A stretch of 64,000 bases of DNA from Candidatus Poribacteria bacterium (lineage in GTDB: Bacteria > Poribacteria > WGA-4E > WGA-3G): contig JAGFCA010000030.1 of NCBI GenBank assembly GCA_022394755.1, forward strand, positions 1 through 64,000. Reading direction: 5' to 3'. The notes beneath the pieces are model-generated. The model was given only the letters and a program-made list of their open reading frames with translations. It did not search any database and had not been told where the DNA came from. This document shows, piece after piece, positions 36,020-45,223 of this stretch (within the stretch, counting starts at the first letter, position 1; each line of letters opens with the position of its first letter). A program made the position numbers and the translations under genes.

Positions 36020-37522
36020 TTAATATCGTCGTCTTTGTACATATTGGGGTCTACCCGGTAACTTTTCGATGTTTTCATCCATCCACTTTAAACGTGTTTT
36101 GAGCCACGTCTTCACGTCATCAACTTGTCCTTGATATGTTGGAGCACCTGGTCCAGGATTGGCGAACAGGGTGTGTGGAAGTATACGCCATTTTTCAAAG
36201 TTACGTACTTGGGCTTCTGATAAGTATTCTACAGTCCGATCAATTTCGTTAAGAATGGCTGAATTAGAAATTACATTTTTTCGTAAGGTTCTCCATCTCT
36301 TGACAAGCTTCATTTTGAAAGAAGGATCTGTTAATAATTTGTGCCACCAAAACGGTACAGGATTCGTATATATCAACCATGTATTTGTTCGCCACCCTTC
36401 ATGTATGACAGTGTTTCCCATAGATAAATTAAAATCCCATACAGGTCCCATATTCAATTTACCGCCTCTATCTTTATACATATAGGCACTAATCCTGAAT
36501 CCATCCGTGTTCTTAAACATTTCATTGATAATGAAATGGTCGATAAAAGAATCTATATCAATGTATTTCGCATATCCAGAGTGAGGATCTTTGAATTCAG
36601 GTCCTGATAAAGCACTTTCAAATTTATCCATATAATTCTTTATCCACATTCTTTGCATATATGGCATATTGTGTCCTTTCGGATATACATGCTTTATTTC
36701 TGTTCTTCGTCTTGTAAAAAAGTAAGTTTCCTGAGGATCCCTTTTATCAATCTTTATAATATAACCCCCTGATATTTCTGGAGATTTTGTGTGTGTTGGC
36801 TTTAATGATTGAATTGGAATTCTGTTTTTTCCTCGTTTTATTTTTTCTATGAGTAAATATACACCAACATAATGTTGTGTTTGTATCTCTTTTTGTTTAT
36901 TTGTATTGAGGAATACTTCAACAAATCTGGTACGGGTTGCATATCTACCGATACGATTGCTGAACTCATAGGCTAAATAATTTCGCATGAGAGTCTTATC
37001 AGTATATGGTCCGTTTAAGACCCAGTCCGATCCGGCAGGCATTCCAAGAAGAGAAACATCTTTATCATTACCAGTATCATCTTGAATTTCAATCCCATAC
37101 TGTTTCTTTGGAAACATTTGGGATGTTTGTCCCCTGATCTCTATTCCAATTTTTCCCTCAAAATGTATATGAGAACTATTCAAACCGTTGCGACTACCTG
37201 ATTCATCATATATAATCTTCATCCATGCAGAAGTTTTAGGTTCATTTGGAATCCATTTACCATCTGTATCAATTATTACAAGCGGAAGATTAGAGGTATG
37301 TTTCCAAGGACTACTTAAAGTTGAGGATCGAGAATTATAACCACTCGGTCTTTGAGGATCATACCTAAGACTTGAGGGTTGGTTTTTCTGAGTAGTCTGC
37401 TTATCAGTAAATGACTTTTTCCGTTGATAGGACTGGCTAAAGGAATCTGCAATGTATGTGACAGACAGAAAGAAAACTATACCCGTAAGTAGAAATAGGA
37501 ATATATTTTTTGTACGGGGCAT
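36020..37522 (-). CDS. CotH-family kinase-like protein, copy 2
   Basis: This 500-aa protein is the paralogue of 32173-33675, with the same length, membrane helix (about 7-27), CotH core and C-terminal YVQRRRY. Catalytic-region motifs are kept: YVGVYLLIEKIKRGK near 217, FIDHFIINEMFKNTDG near 325, and MGPVWDFNLSMGN near 355. Differences cluster in the linker after the membrane helix (about 30-75), where repeated Ser/Arg/Pro residues vary, and in the 240-320 region. Conservation of the motifs suggests both copies are functional. Its promoter matches that of copy 1 in both boxes and in spacing. Role and substrate are unknown. Confidence 0.93.
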   Translation of the reverse strand: MPRTKNIFLFLLTGIVFFLSVTYIADSFSQSYQRKKSFTDKQTTQKNQPSSLRYDPQRPSGYNSRSSTLSSPWKHTSNLPLVIIDTDGKWIPNEPKTSAWMKIIYDESGSRNGLNSSHIHFEGKIGIEIRGQTSQMFPKKQYGIEIQDDTGNDKDVSLLGMPAGSDWVLNGPYTDKTLMRNYLAYEFSNRIGRYATRTRFVEVFLNTNKQKEIQTQHYVGVYLLIEKIKRGKNRIPIQSLKPTHTKSPEISGGYIIKIDKRDPQETYFFTRRRTEIKHVYPKGHNMPYMQRMWIKNYMDKFESALSGPEFKDPHSGYAKYIDIDSFIDHFIINEMFKNTDGFRISAYMYKDRGGKLNMGPVWDFNLSMGNTVIHEGWRTNTWLIYTNPVPFWWHKLLTDPSFKMKLVKRWRTLRKNVISNSAILNEIDRTVEYLSEAQVRNFEKWRILPHTLFANPGPGAPTYQGQVDDVKTWLKTRLKWMDENIEKLPGRPQYVQRRRY

Positions 37523-37696
37523 AGTCGTTGTTGACCTTAAAGTGATAATCGGAAGGTGTTAAAGGAAATTATAGTGATAGAGATTGGGTTTTTATAAATT
37601 AATACCTAATCAAACTTAGCAAAATATTTCTTAGCAAAACGTCAACGAATAATAGTGAAATTTTTATTTCGGGGTCTTGTTGTTCAGTGTATAACA

Positions 37697-37726
37697 AGTA
37701 TACCAGACAAAGAAAGTGAATATCAA
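37697..37726 (-). promoter_or_regulatory. CotH copy 2 promoter
   Basis: TTGATA (37726-37721), 18 bases, TATACT (37702-37697) with a TGG extension, all on the minus strand. The arrangement is identical to copy 1. Confidence 0.6.
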
Positions 37727-37769
37727 TGTAAAGTATGATAGCGTTATGAGATTTGATAATTCAACTTAC

Positions 37770-39173
37770 TCATTGTGTAACAGACAGTATCCAGTCCTTT
37801 ATGATTTTCAATACCTCTGGTGAAATGGTTTCCTCAATTACAGCATATTCATCTACCAAACCTGTTTTCGCTGTTTGGAAAAGATGATTTAGACCTTGTA
37901 GACGGTGGATTGTAACGTTCTGATTTCCAGATTGTTCAAGTGTTTTTGCAATAGCATTGATATTTTGTTCAGTATCCACTTGTACATCAAGTTCACCGTT
38001 AAGAGCTAATACAGGTATATTTATTTTCTGTAAATATGGTTTTGGATTGAAGGTTAAGAAATATCGCATCCATGGATTTAGTGCTTGTTTGACTGATGCC
38101 TGTATCATACTTTCATCTACTTTGTCAGGGTGTATACCGTTTAGCTCAAACTGTTTACGTGCAATTATACTCACCTGCGGATGCAGTTTTTCATCAGACT
38201 CATCAGATGATAAAATTGTAAATAGGTTATCAAGTAACGACAATGATGCTATCTTACGTTCGTCTTCAAACCCCATAGCATCGAATATCCGCTCGTTCTG
38301 TTTTCTGAGAAGTTCCGATCCGACTACTCCCGGTGCAGCCAGGAGTACTATAAACTTAACATCATCATTTCGACTTGCAACAATAGATGCAATTGCTCCA
38401 CCTTCGCTGTGTCCTATCAACCCCACAGACGCAATTCTCTCATCTTTTTTCAGAAAGGCAACACCGGCTTCTACATCTGTCGCAAAATCAGCAGTAGTAG
38501 GTGATTTAGGATGTGGTGTTGATTTGCCGAAACCGGGATCATCAACTCTGAGTACTACGATACCCGCTCGGGTGAGGTAGTCGGCAATTACCCAGAATGG
38601 CTTATGACCAAATATCGTCTCATCTCTATCTTGCAAACCACTTCCAGTGATGAGTAGTACAGCAGGGAAAGGACCATCATCATTGGGTAAGGTTAGCGTA
38701 CCAGCAAGATTAACAATCCCATTCTTATATTCAACTTCTTCTATATTATATGGGAAAGGTGGTTTCGGTTCTTGCGGTCTGGATGGTGGGGTAAATTTCT
38801 TTCGTGAAAGATGAAAATCGAAGGTAAAACTTGCTTGTGTGAATTTTCCTTTGATGGTTTGTTCTTGTAGCTGACCATCAAAGGTAGGATTCCCCGGCAC
38901 ACCATTAATAGAGAATTTTATAGTGGGCATTTCTTTAGTTTCATCTATATGAAAGTCGGTTAACGATAATCCTGTTGCCCCTTGAGCGGGGATGTCGATG
39001 GTGCCTGTCCAACTACCATCTTTCTTTGAAAGGCCTATCTTTATGTTCAAGGGTTGGTTAGGAATTTCAATTGTTCCTTCCCAGTGTCCGCCAACATGAT
39101 TCTCAACTTGACTAAGAGAAATAGAAGGAAAAAAGACAAGGAGAATGAATATTATATGTATGTTGTATTTCAT
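37770..39173 (-). CDS. secreted alpha/beta-hydrolase
   Basis: This 467-aa protein has a signal peptide (about 1-21). A beta-rich N-terminal domain of about 110 residues follows (GGHWEGTIEIPNQPLNI near 28), and then an alpha/beta-hydrolase domain. The nucleophile elbow is GHSEGG with Ser-256; ITGSGLQDRDE near 175-185 fits the oxyanion region. The likely acid is in ALNGELDVQV near 412 and the histidine in GLNHLF near 439. The layout resembles serine esterases of the EstD/YtaP group rather than S9 peptidases. It would act in the periplasm or outside. No ribosome site of note. It ends close to the CotH copy 2 promoter but appears to be an independent unit. Confidence 0.88.
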   Translation of the reverse strand: MKYNIHIIFILLVFFPSISLSQVENHVGGHWEGTIEIPNQPLNIKIGLSKKDGSWTGTIDIPAQGATGLSLTDFHIDETKEMPTIKFSINGVPGNPTFDGQLQEQTIKGKFTQASFTFDFHLSRKKFTPPSRPQEPKPPFPYNIEEVEYKNGIVNLAGTLTLPNDDGPFPAVLLITGSGLQDRDETIFGHKPFWVIADYLTRAGIVVLRVDDPGFGKSTPHPKSPTTADFATDVEAGVAFLKKDERIASVGLIGHSEGGAIASIVASRNDDVKFIVLLAAPGVVGSELLRKQNERIFDAMGFEDERKIASLSLLDNLFTILSSDESDEKLHPQVSIIARKQFELNGIHPDKVDESMIQASVKQALNPWMRYFLTFNPKPYLQKINIPVLALNGELDVQVDTEQNINAIAKTLEQSGNQNVTIHRLQGLNHLFQTAKTGLVDEYAVIEETISPEVLKIIKDWILSVTQ

Positions 39174-39306
39174 AATTATTATGTATGTATTGAACAGAAA
39201 TTATCAGTGCTTATAGGTAGAATTTTATATGGTTAATGATAGAGACTTGCATTCCCACCATTATACAATTACTAAACAGTTTGATAATGTCATCGGTTTA
39301 AACCTT

Positions 39307-39480
39307 TTAATATTTTCTTTGGAACAATTCAAGTAGTTCATCAACGTTCATACTCTCGCCATTTCTGTTTTGAATTGAAATTTCTTTGTCAACTATCGCA
39401 TTCCGTAGCTACTTCTCAATTTTAATTTCTTTGTATCCTACAGCTATTCCTACACAAAAACCAATTAGATATCCTTCCAC
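39307..39480 (-). pseudogene. small membrane-type gene interrupted by TAG
   Basis: A GTG at 39480 preceded by AAGGA opens a frame encoding VEGYLIGFCVGIAVGYKEI, a short membrane helix with a charged tail. A TAG at 39411-39409 interrupts it. The same frame continues with a protein-like stretch (NAIVDKEISIQ, then NVDELLELFQRKY) to TAA at 39309-39307. Both halves look like coding sequence of one 57-codon gene. It is probably a recent nonsense mutation, although a sequencing error or a real short peptide is possible. Confidence 0.4.
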
Positions 39481-39514
39481 GATATTATTTCCTTTTGATT
39501 TCTAGTTATTCAGT

Positions 39515-41437
39515 TTATTTCATGATAGATTTTAGATCCCATAGCAGAATGGTGTTACTAAGACCTTTAGTGGCGAGTGTGTTTCCATCCGGACTAAACT
39601 CTACCCTATCAATATATACAGAATCCCCAATAAGGGTTTTCATTAGTTTTCCCGATTCAACATTCCATAGATGTATATGATTATCCAGTCCTACGCTTGC
39701 AAGTAGACTTCCATCAGAACTGAAAGAAATATCAAAAACCGCTTTTTCTAAACTAATTGACATCTTATGATTACCAGTATTAACATCCCAGAATTCGATA
39801 GCACCGTTTTTTAATCCACCGCCAGTAACAAGAGTCTTACCATCCGGACTGAAGTTAAGACAACGAAATATAACACCAATCCCCTTCTTGGTTAGGATTT
39901 GTCGATGTCTATCATTAGAAATATTCCACAGACGGATTGTCCCGAGCTCATCCTTTTTTCTATCCAAACTGGCAAGAATACGTCCATCGGGACTAAAAAC
40001 TACCTTAGTGGTATGTCCCATGTTTGCTTGTAGAATTTTCAGTTTTTTCCCAGTAGCTATATCCCAAAGCCGAATTGCAGTACCCGCACATGCAAGCGTT
40101 TTTCCATCTGGAGAATACGACATGCTACTGATAGACGATTCATGCGCTTGTAAGGTCTTCTTTTTCTTACCTGTTGCGGTATCCCATAATTGAACTTTTT
40201 TATCCATACTTACACTTGCAGCAGTTCTTCCATCTGGACTGTATGCAATACTCCTGACATTACTCTTATGTCTTTTATATGCTTGAACATAATCCCCTGT
40301 ATCCGAATTCCATAAAATAATTCTACCATCTTCTGAGCCAGTGATTAATGATCTTCCATCCGGACTAAATGCCATAGATGAAGGAGTTATACTATGTTCT
40401 ATAGTTGTTTTCTTTTTCTTACCGGTTGATACATCCCACATCTGGATACTATGTTCTAAAAAGTTGTTTCTACCTACGCCAGCAAGTGTTTTACCATCAG
40501 GACTAAATACCAAACTTGAAAGGTATAATTTACGAACTTTGATGCTTTGTATTAATTCACCTGTGTCTGTACCCCAGAAATTGATTGTTTTATCCTTATT
40601 GGCAATTGCCAGTATTTTACTATCTGGACTAAAAGATATACTGGATATAGACTTCTCCTTTCCGGTAATTGTGTTGATATGTTTACCAGTTGCAACATCC
40701 CATAGATATACAACATTTCCAAATTCCTGACTTGCAAGCGTTCTTCCATCCGGACTGAACAGTATTTTCCAAATTTTTTCTTTGTGGCCTTTAAAAGTTT
40801 GTTTTGTCTTACCTGTGCCAACATCCCATAATACAACAGAATTTTCTTTACCTACACCCGCATACATTGTTGCATCTGGATTAAATGAATTACCTCTGAT
40901 TGAGGTACTAAATTGTCCTTCAAATGTCTGAATACTGACACCCATTGCTATATTCCATGAATTTAGTTCTAATAAACCAGCAGATATGAGTATCTTACCA
41001 TCCATACTAAATGAAACACTATTATAACCAAAACTTCCCCCAATAAAAGTCCTTTTATGTTTACCTGTACTAACCTCCCATAGCCGGATACTTCCATCTT
41101 CACTGGTGCTCGCAAGGTCTTTGCCATCAGGACTGAATGTCACATCATTAATTTTGTCTGAGTGACCTGTTAATAAGGTTTGAGGTGTTCCTGTATAAAC
41201 ATCGTATAACCAAACACCTATGGAACTTATTCCCGCTAACAACTTACCATCTGGTGAATATACAATCTTCGTAATCTTACCATTACCAATACGTGCCTTC
41301 ACGCCTTCAGGGAGATGCCATTGTGGATAGTTTACAACTATAGTATCTGGATGTTTCAATATTGAAACAAGACTAAGAAACACAAAGATTCCTATGATAC
41401 CGAGAATTAGTAAAATCAGAGATAGTCTTGATTTCAT
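39515..41437 (-). CDS. membrane-anchored WD40 protein (type A)
   Basis: This 640-aa protein has an N-terminal membrane helix (about 5-27) and then the entry motif QWHLPEGVKARIGNGK near 39-54. Fourteen WD40 repeats follow, enough for two seven-bladed propellers. Blade signatures such as FSPDG, IRLW(E/D) and LWD(V/I) recur about every 42 residues. It most resembles the 45224-47338 product, sharing the helix anchor and the QWHLP.GVKARIG motif. Predicted location is outside the cytoplasmic membrane. GGAG lies about 10 bases before the ATG. It is the last gene of the six-gene WD40 array. Ligand unknown; no catalytic residues are visible. Confidence 0.92.
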   Translation of the reverse strand: MKSRLSLILLILGIIGIFVFLSLVSILKHPDTIVVNYPQWHLPEGVKARIGNGKITKIVYSPDGKLLAGISSIGVWLYDVYTGTPQTLLTGHSDKINDVTFSPDGKDLASTSEDGSIRLWEVSTGKHKRTFIGGSFGYNSVSFSMDGKILISAGLLELNSWNIAMGVSIQTFEGQFSTSIRGNSFNPDATMYAGVGKENSVVLWDVGTGKTKQTFKGHKEKIWKILFSPDGRTLASQEFGNVVYLWDVATGKHINTITGKEKSISSISFSPDSKILAIANKDKTINFWGTDTGELIQSIKVRKLYLSSLVFSPDGKTLAGVGRNNFLEHSIQMWDVSTGKKKKTTIEHSITPSSMAFSPDGRSLITGSEDGRIILWNSDTGDYVQAYKRHKSNVRSIAYSPDGRTAASVSMDKKVQLWDTATGKKKKTLQAHESSISSMSYSPDGKTLACAGTAIRLWDIATGKKLKILQANMGHTTKVVFSPDGRILASLDRKKDELGTIRLWNISNDRHRQILTKKGIGVIFRCLNFSPDGKTLVTGGGLKNGAIEFWDVNTGNHKMSISLEKAVFDISFSSDGSLLASVGLDNHIHLWNVESGKLMKTLIGDSVYIDRVEFSPDGNTLATKGLSNTILLWDLKSIMK

Positions 41438-41519
41438 GAATGGTGCTCCATTAACAAACGATTTTGGTGAAAACTAAAGTGTATTGATTACAATTTTACA
41501 ATTTTTAACTTTATTGACA

Positions 41520-42713
41520 CTATTTTTTGTCATCGACTATACTGACTAAAGGTGAGAGATCCCATAAAATCACTTCACTACTACTATTTCCACAAGCGAG
41601 TGTCATACCATCCGGACTAAATGCCAAACTATAGTTACCAGATCTTTCATTGGTAAAAGTTTGGATTCGCTCTCCTGTGGTAACATCCCAGATTCGAACC
41701 AGAAAGATATCACTATCACAAGCTAAAATTTTTCCATACGGTGTAAAGGTAACACCCCAGTTTGTATATTTACGTCCACTCAGCATATACTTTTGTATTC
41801 CTGTTGAGACTTCCCACACACGGACAGTTCCATCTACCCCCACACTTAATAGCATTGTACCATCTGCATTGAATAGTAAAGTATAGATTCCACCTATATG
41901 TCCTTTTAGGGGTTTTAGCTGTTTTATATCTCTTGTTGTGACATCCCATAAAAGTATTCTACTATCCCCACTTCCGCTTGCGAGTATTTTTCCATCCTGA
42001 CTGTAAGCTAAACTGGAAATATAATCTTCATGTCCTGTAATAGTCATAACAGATTTTCCTGTGGCTGCCTGCCATAACCTGATAGTATTATCGGTGCTTC
42101 CACTTGCAATTATCTGTCCATCTGGACTGAATGTTACACTTGAGATATATCCTGTATGACCAATAAAATCTAATGGTTGTCCTTTAGCAGTATTCCACAC
42201 ATGGATAGTTTTATCTTTACTCCCATTTGCAAACTGCTCTCCTGTAGGACTGAACGTGATGTTAGAACCAAACGGTATTTCATGAAGTGGTATATGTGGG
42301 TGTGATAACCAATTACTTTCTTGTTCTACATTTATAACATCAGCAGTATACTTTGGAAGCGTATGTTTATACTTACCTGAAGACACATTCCAGAGGTGTA
42401 TTGGTGCCCGATTACTTGTAGATGCAAGCGTTTCTCCATCCTGACTGTATATAACATTATGCACTGCATATGGAAATTTAATGTACATGTCTTTGTTTCT
42501 ATCTGCGTCTATATCCCAGTCCAGAATAATACCTGTTCCGTTTGGATTGCTTTTATCCCTTTTTATACGAACTTTGGCATCTCTATTTATATTGATTACC
42601 AGCTTAGCTCCTATGGGAAGATTTTGATGTGTGTCCTGAGCAAAACCACAAATTGGATAGAATATTGTAGAAGAAAATAATAGTAGTATTTTGAGTATCA
42701 GTAATTTCATCAT
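41520..42713 (-). CDS. secreted WD40 protein, single propeller (type C)
   Basis: This 397-aa protein has a signal peptide ending near residue 25 (CGFAQD). An N-terminal segment of about 60 residues follows, with LPIGAKLVININRDAKVRIKRD in place of the usual entry motif, and then seven WD40 repeats. The best blades are FSPDGQIIASGSTDNTIRLW near 200 and ADGTMLLSVGVDGTVRVW near 285. One propeller is complete. It differs from the others in the array by being shorter and by its diverged N-terminal cap, and it interrupts the alternating A/B order. An AGGAAA ribosome site precedes the start. Confidence 0.9.
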   Translation of the reverse strand: MMKLLILKILLLFSSTIFYPICGFAQDTHQNLPIGAKLVININRDAKVRIKRDKSNPNGTGIILDWDIDADRNKDMYIKFPYAVHNVIYSQDGETLASTSNRAPIHLWNVSSGKYKHTLPKYTADVINVEQESNWLSHPHIPLHEIPFGSNITFSPTGEQFANGSKDKTIHVWNTAKGQPLDFIGHTGYISSVTFSPDGQIIASGSTDNTIRLWQAATGKSVMTITGHEDYISSLAYSQDGKILASGSGDSRILLWDVTTRDIKQLKPLKGHIGGIYTLLFNADGTMLLSVGVDGTVRVWEVSTGIQKYMLSGRKYTNWGVTFTPYGKILACDSDIFLVRIWDVTTGERIQTFTNERSGNYSLAFSPDGMTLACGNSSSEVILWDLSPLVSIVDDKK

Positions 42714-42833
42714 CTTATGTATTTCCTGTTAGCACCTCTTTAATCAGTATTACCAATTTTGTATGTGCTATACTGTAGATGTTAGTGCTAAGTTAATAAC
42801 TCAAAAGGCAAGTTATACTCCATTAAAGAGACC

Positions 42834-45137
42834 TTACTTATCAGAAATAGCACTATTTACATCAAACTCTTGAACTATAGAAGAGAGATCCCACAGAAGC
42901 ACTGTATCATCAAAACCTGTACTGACAAGCGTATTACCATCATCACTAAAAGATAAACCCGTAATATCTCCTGAATGTCCAGCGAGTGTTTTTATCCGTT
43001 CTCCAGTACGTAAATCCCATAGGTTAATAATCTCGCTATCGTAAAATGAATTCATCCCGGCGACTTCTGTTGCCAATGGTAAACCGTTAGGGTAAAACAT
43101 AACATACCAGAACACATTTCTATGGCAAGAAATTGATTGTATTTGTTGTCCGGTATCTATATCCCATAAACGGACTGTTCCATCTTTACCTGTACTTGCT
43201 ATTGAACGATCATCAGGACTAAAGTCTATACTGGTAATAGCGTTTGCATGCCCCTCTAATGTCTGATCTTCTTTCCATGTAGAAACATCCCATATACGGA
43301 TAATTCCATTCTTATCACCGGTAGCAAGTTTACTACCATCTGAATTGAACATTAACACCATTTTCGAATTATAATGTGTATTACGCTTGGTATCTACCCC
43401 TTGATCCGTGAGAAATTTATGTTTTCCTGTGCTTACATCCCATATTAGGATCGTTCCGTAATGTCCTCCACTGATAAGTGTTTCTCCATCTGGACTAAAT
43501 ACCACACTACCTATTCGATCTTTATGACCTGAGAACGTTTGTGTGTGTTTGCCGGTAGCAACATCCCACAAACGGATCGACTTATCTTCATCAGAAAATC
43601 TGTAACTTGCGAGTAGACTGCCATCCCTACTAAATTCCACACTCCTAATCGGTCCGATATGGTCTTTTATTGTTCGCTTGTGTTCACCTGTGGTTGCATT
43701 CCAAAACCGAATTACCCCATCCTTACTTGCATTCCAACTTACTATTGTTTCTCCATCTGGACTCAGCATTACATTCTGGTGCCATGTGCGTTTAGAACCC
43801 TTCGTCTTCCGAATTAGTGTGTGCCACCGTTTCGTACCGGTATCCCACAGAGATAAAGTTCCGTTCGATTCTGAAATGATGGCTTTTTCTCCATTAGGTG
43901 TGAAAGCAATATCATAGGTATCATACTCCGTTTTATGAGAAGAATATCTGGGATTAAAATTTGAAATAGTCCTCTTAAGTTTCCCAGTCCTAATATCCCA
44001 TATACGAATTCCACTTGGATATTCTACAGTTGCCAGCGTTTTTCCATCTGGACTATAAGTTGCGTTCGTAAGGTAATGGGTATCTCCTGTGAAAGTTATA
44101 CGTTTCCCTGTTGCTATATCCCACATTCGAATTTGATAATCGTTAACCAAACTAAGAATGGATTTTCCATCTGGACTAAATAGAACATTTTCAATCTCTT
44201 TTTTATAACCTGTTTTCTTACTGTCATCTTGAAGATCAGAAAAAGTATGTTTCAGTTTACCTGTCGAAGTATCCCACAAATGTATCGTTCTGTTTTCACC
44301 TGCAGTGATGAGTAGATTTTTATCCGGACTGAAAAATGTTCTTTTTATCTTTTCTTTTTTAATACTCTGATTGGATATAACACCTTGAATTGCAAATGTT
44401 AGTTTTAGTTCCCTTGAGTCAATATCCCAAAAATTAATCGTCATGTCCGCGCTTACACTTATCAGCGTACTTCCATCCGGACTGAATGACAAGAAATTGA
44501 TTTGATCTTTGTGTTCTGTGAGAGTTTGTATATGTTTCCCTGTTTTAACATCCCACAAACGTATTGTCTGATCCTTACTCCCACTTGCTATGATTTTGCT
44601 ATCTGGACTATAAGACAAACAACCAATATAGCCTTCATGTCCTTTAAGTTTATGTTTGGAAGTTTTTGTCTTAGAATCCCATAAATGAATATCCTTGAAA
44701 CTTAAAGTTGCATAAGTACTCCCGTCTGAACTATATAAGGCATTGAGAGGAAAATCATGCTTCATTTTTGACGATTTTTCTATTTCAGGTAAAGTAATAT
44801 CCCAACGCGTGATTTTATTGCCGAACCTTTCCATACCTGTAAGAACTGTTCCATCAACGTTAAAATTCACTTTCTCCATTTCCTGATGACTTCGGGTAAA
44901 CAGTTTCTGCTCCTGATATGTTTCAGTGTCATATATCCAAATACCAATCGTTGTAGCAACTGCCAGTATTGAACCATCAGGGGAATATTCCATATCATTG
45001 ATACGGCCCTTACCAAGACGCGCGATGGCACCATCAGGTATCTCCCATTGTGAGTAGTCTTGAGCATATATATTGACTATTCCGAATTGAAGAATCAGAA
45101 GGAACAAACTAATTATTGGATGTACTGTTTTTATCAT
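42834..45137 (-). CDS. secreted WD40 protein, double propeller (type B)
   Basis: This 767-aa protein starts at 45137 after AGGGGT. The frame extends 12 codons upstream, but the paralogue at 47819-50104 starts at the equivalent ATG. A signal peptide (to about IYAQD, residue 25) is followed by the entry motif WEIPDGAIARLGKGR near 29-43 and about 16 WD40 repeats, slightly more than two seven-bladed propellers need. The first blade reads MEYSPDGSILAVATTIGIWIYD, the signature shared across the array. It has long stretches in register with the 47819-50104 product. Likely periplasmic scaffold or sensor of unknown ligand. Confidence 0.92.
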   Translation of the reverse strand: MIKTVHPIISLFLLILQFGIVNIYAQDYSQWEIPDGAIARLGKGRINDMEYSPDGSILAVATTIGIWIYDTETYQEQKLFTRSHQEMEKVNFNVDGTVLTGMERFGNKITRWDITLPEIEKSSKMKHDFPLNALYSSDGSTYATLSFKDIHLWDSKTKTSKHKLKGHEGYIGCLSYSPDSKIIASGSKDQTIRLWDVKTGKHIQTLTEHKDQINFLSFSPDGSTLISVSADMTINFWDIDSRELKLTFAIQGVISNQSIKKEKIKRTFFSPDKNLLITAGENRTIHLWDTSTGKLKHTFSDLQDDSKKTGYKKEIENVLFSPDGKSILSLVNDYQIRMWDIATGKRITFTGDTHYLTNATYSPDGKTLATVEYPSGIRIWDIRTGKLKRTISNFNPRYSSHKTEYDTYDIAFTPNGEKAIISESNGTLSLWDTGTKRWHTLIRKTKGSKRTWHQNVMLSPDGETIVSWNASKDGVIRFWNATTGEHKRTIKDHIGPIRSVEFSRDGSLLASYRFSDEDKSIRLWDVATGKHTQTFSGHKDRIGSVVFSPDGETLISGGHYGTILIWDVSTGKHKFLTDQGVDTKRNTHYNSKMVLMFNSDGSKLATGDKNGIIRIWDVSTWKEDQTLEGHANAITSIDFSPDDRSIASTGKDGTVRLWDIDTGQQIQSISCHRNVFWYVMFYPNGLPLATEVAGMNSFYDSEIINLWDLRTGERIKTLAGHSGDITGLSFSDDGNTLVSTGFDDTVLLWDLSSIVQEFDVNSAISDK

Positions 45138-45223
45138 TTGTAATACCCCTTTACATAAACACGAATACGACAACCTTGGAGAGCACTATTACAATGCATT
45201 ACTGATATAATTTGAGTTGCCAT

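Larger units (their letters stand above)
35834..37741. repeat. CotH duplication unit, copy 2
   Basis: About 1908 bp colinear with 31986-33892. Flanks outside the coding region are still alignable by eye, including the identical 13-base CAGGTTACATATC and the promoter boxes. Confidence 0.85.

Noticed and set aside
37957..38580. 207-codon plus-strand frame
   Set aside because: It is the longest antisense frame here, but it mirrors the alpha/beta-hydrolase gene; its low-complexity Ser/Ile composition is typical of a shadow frame.
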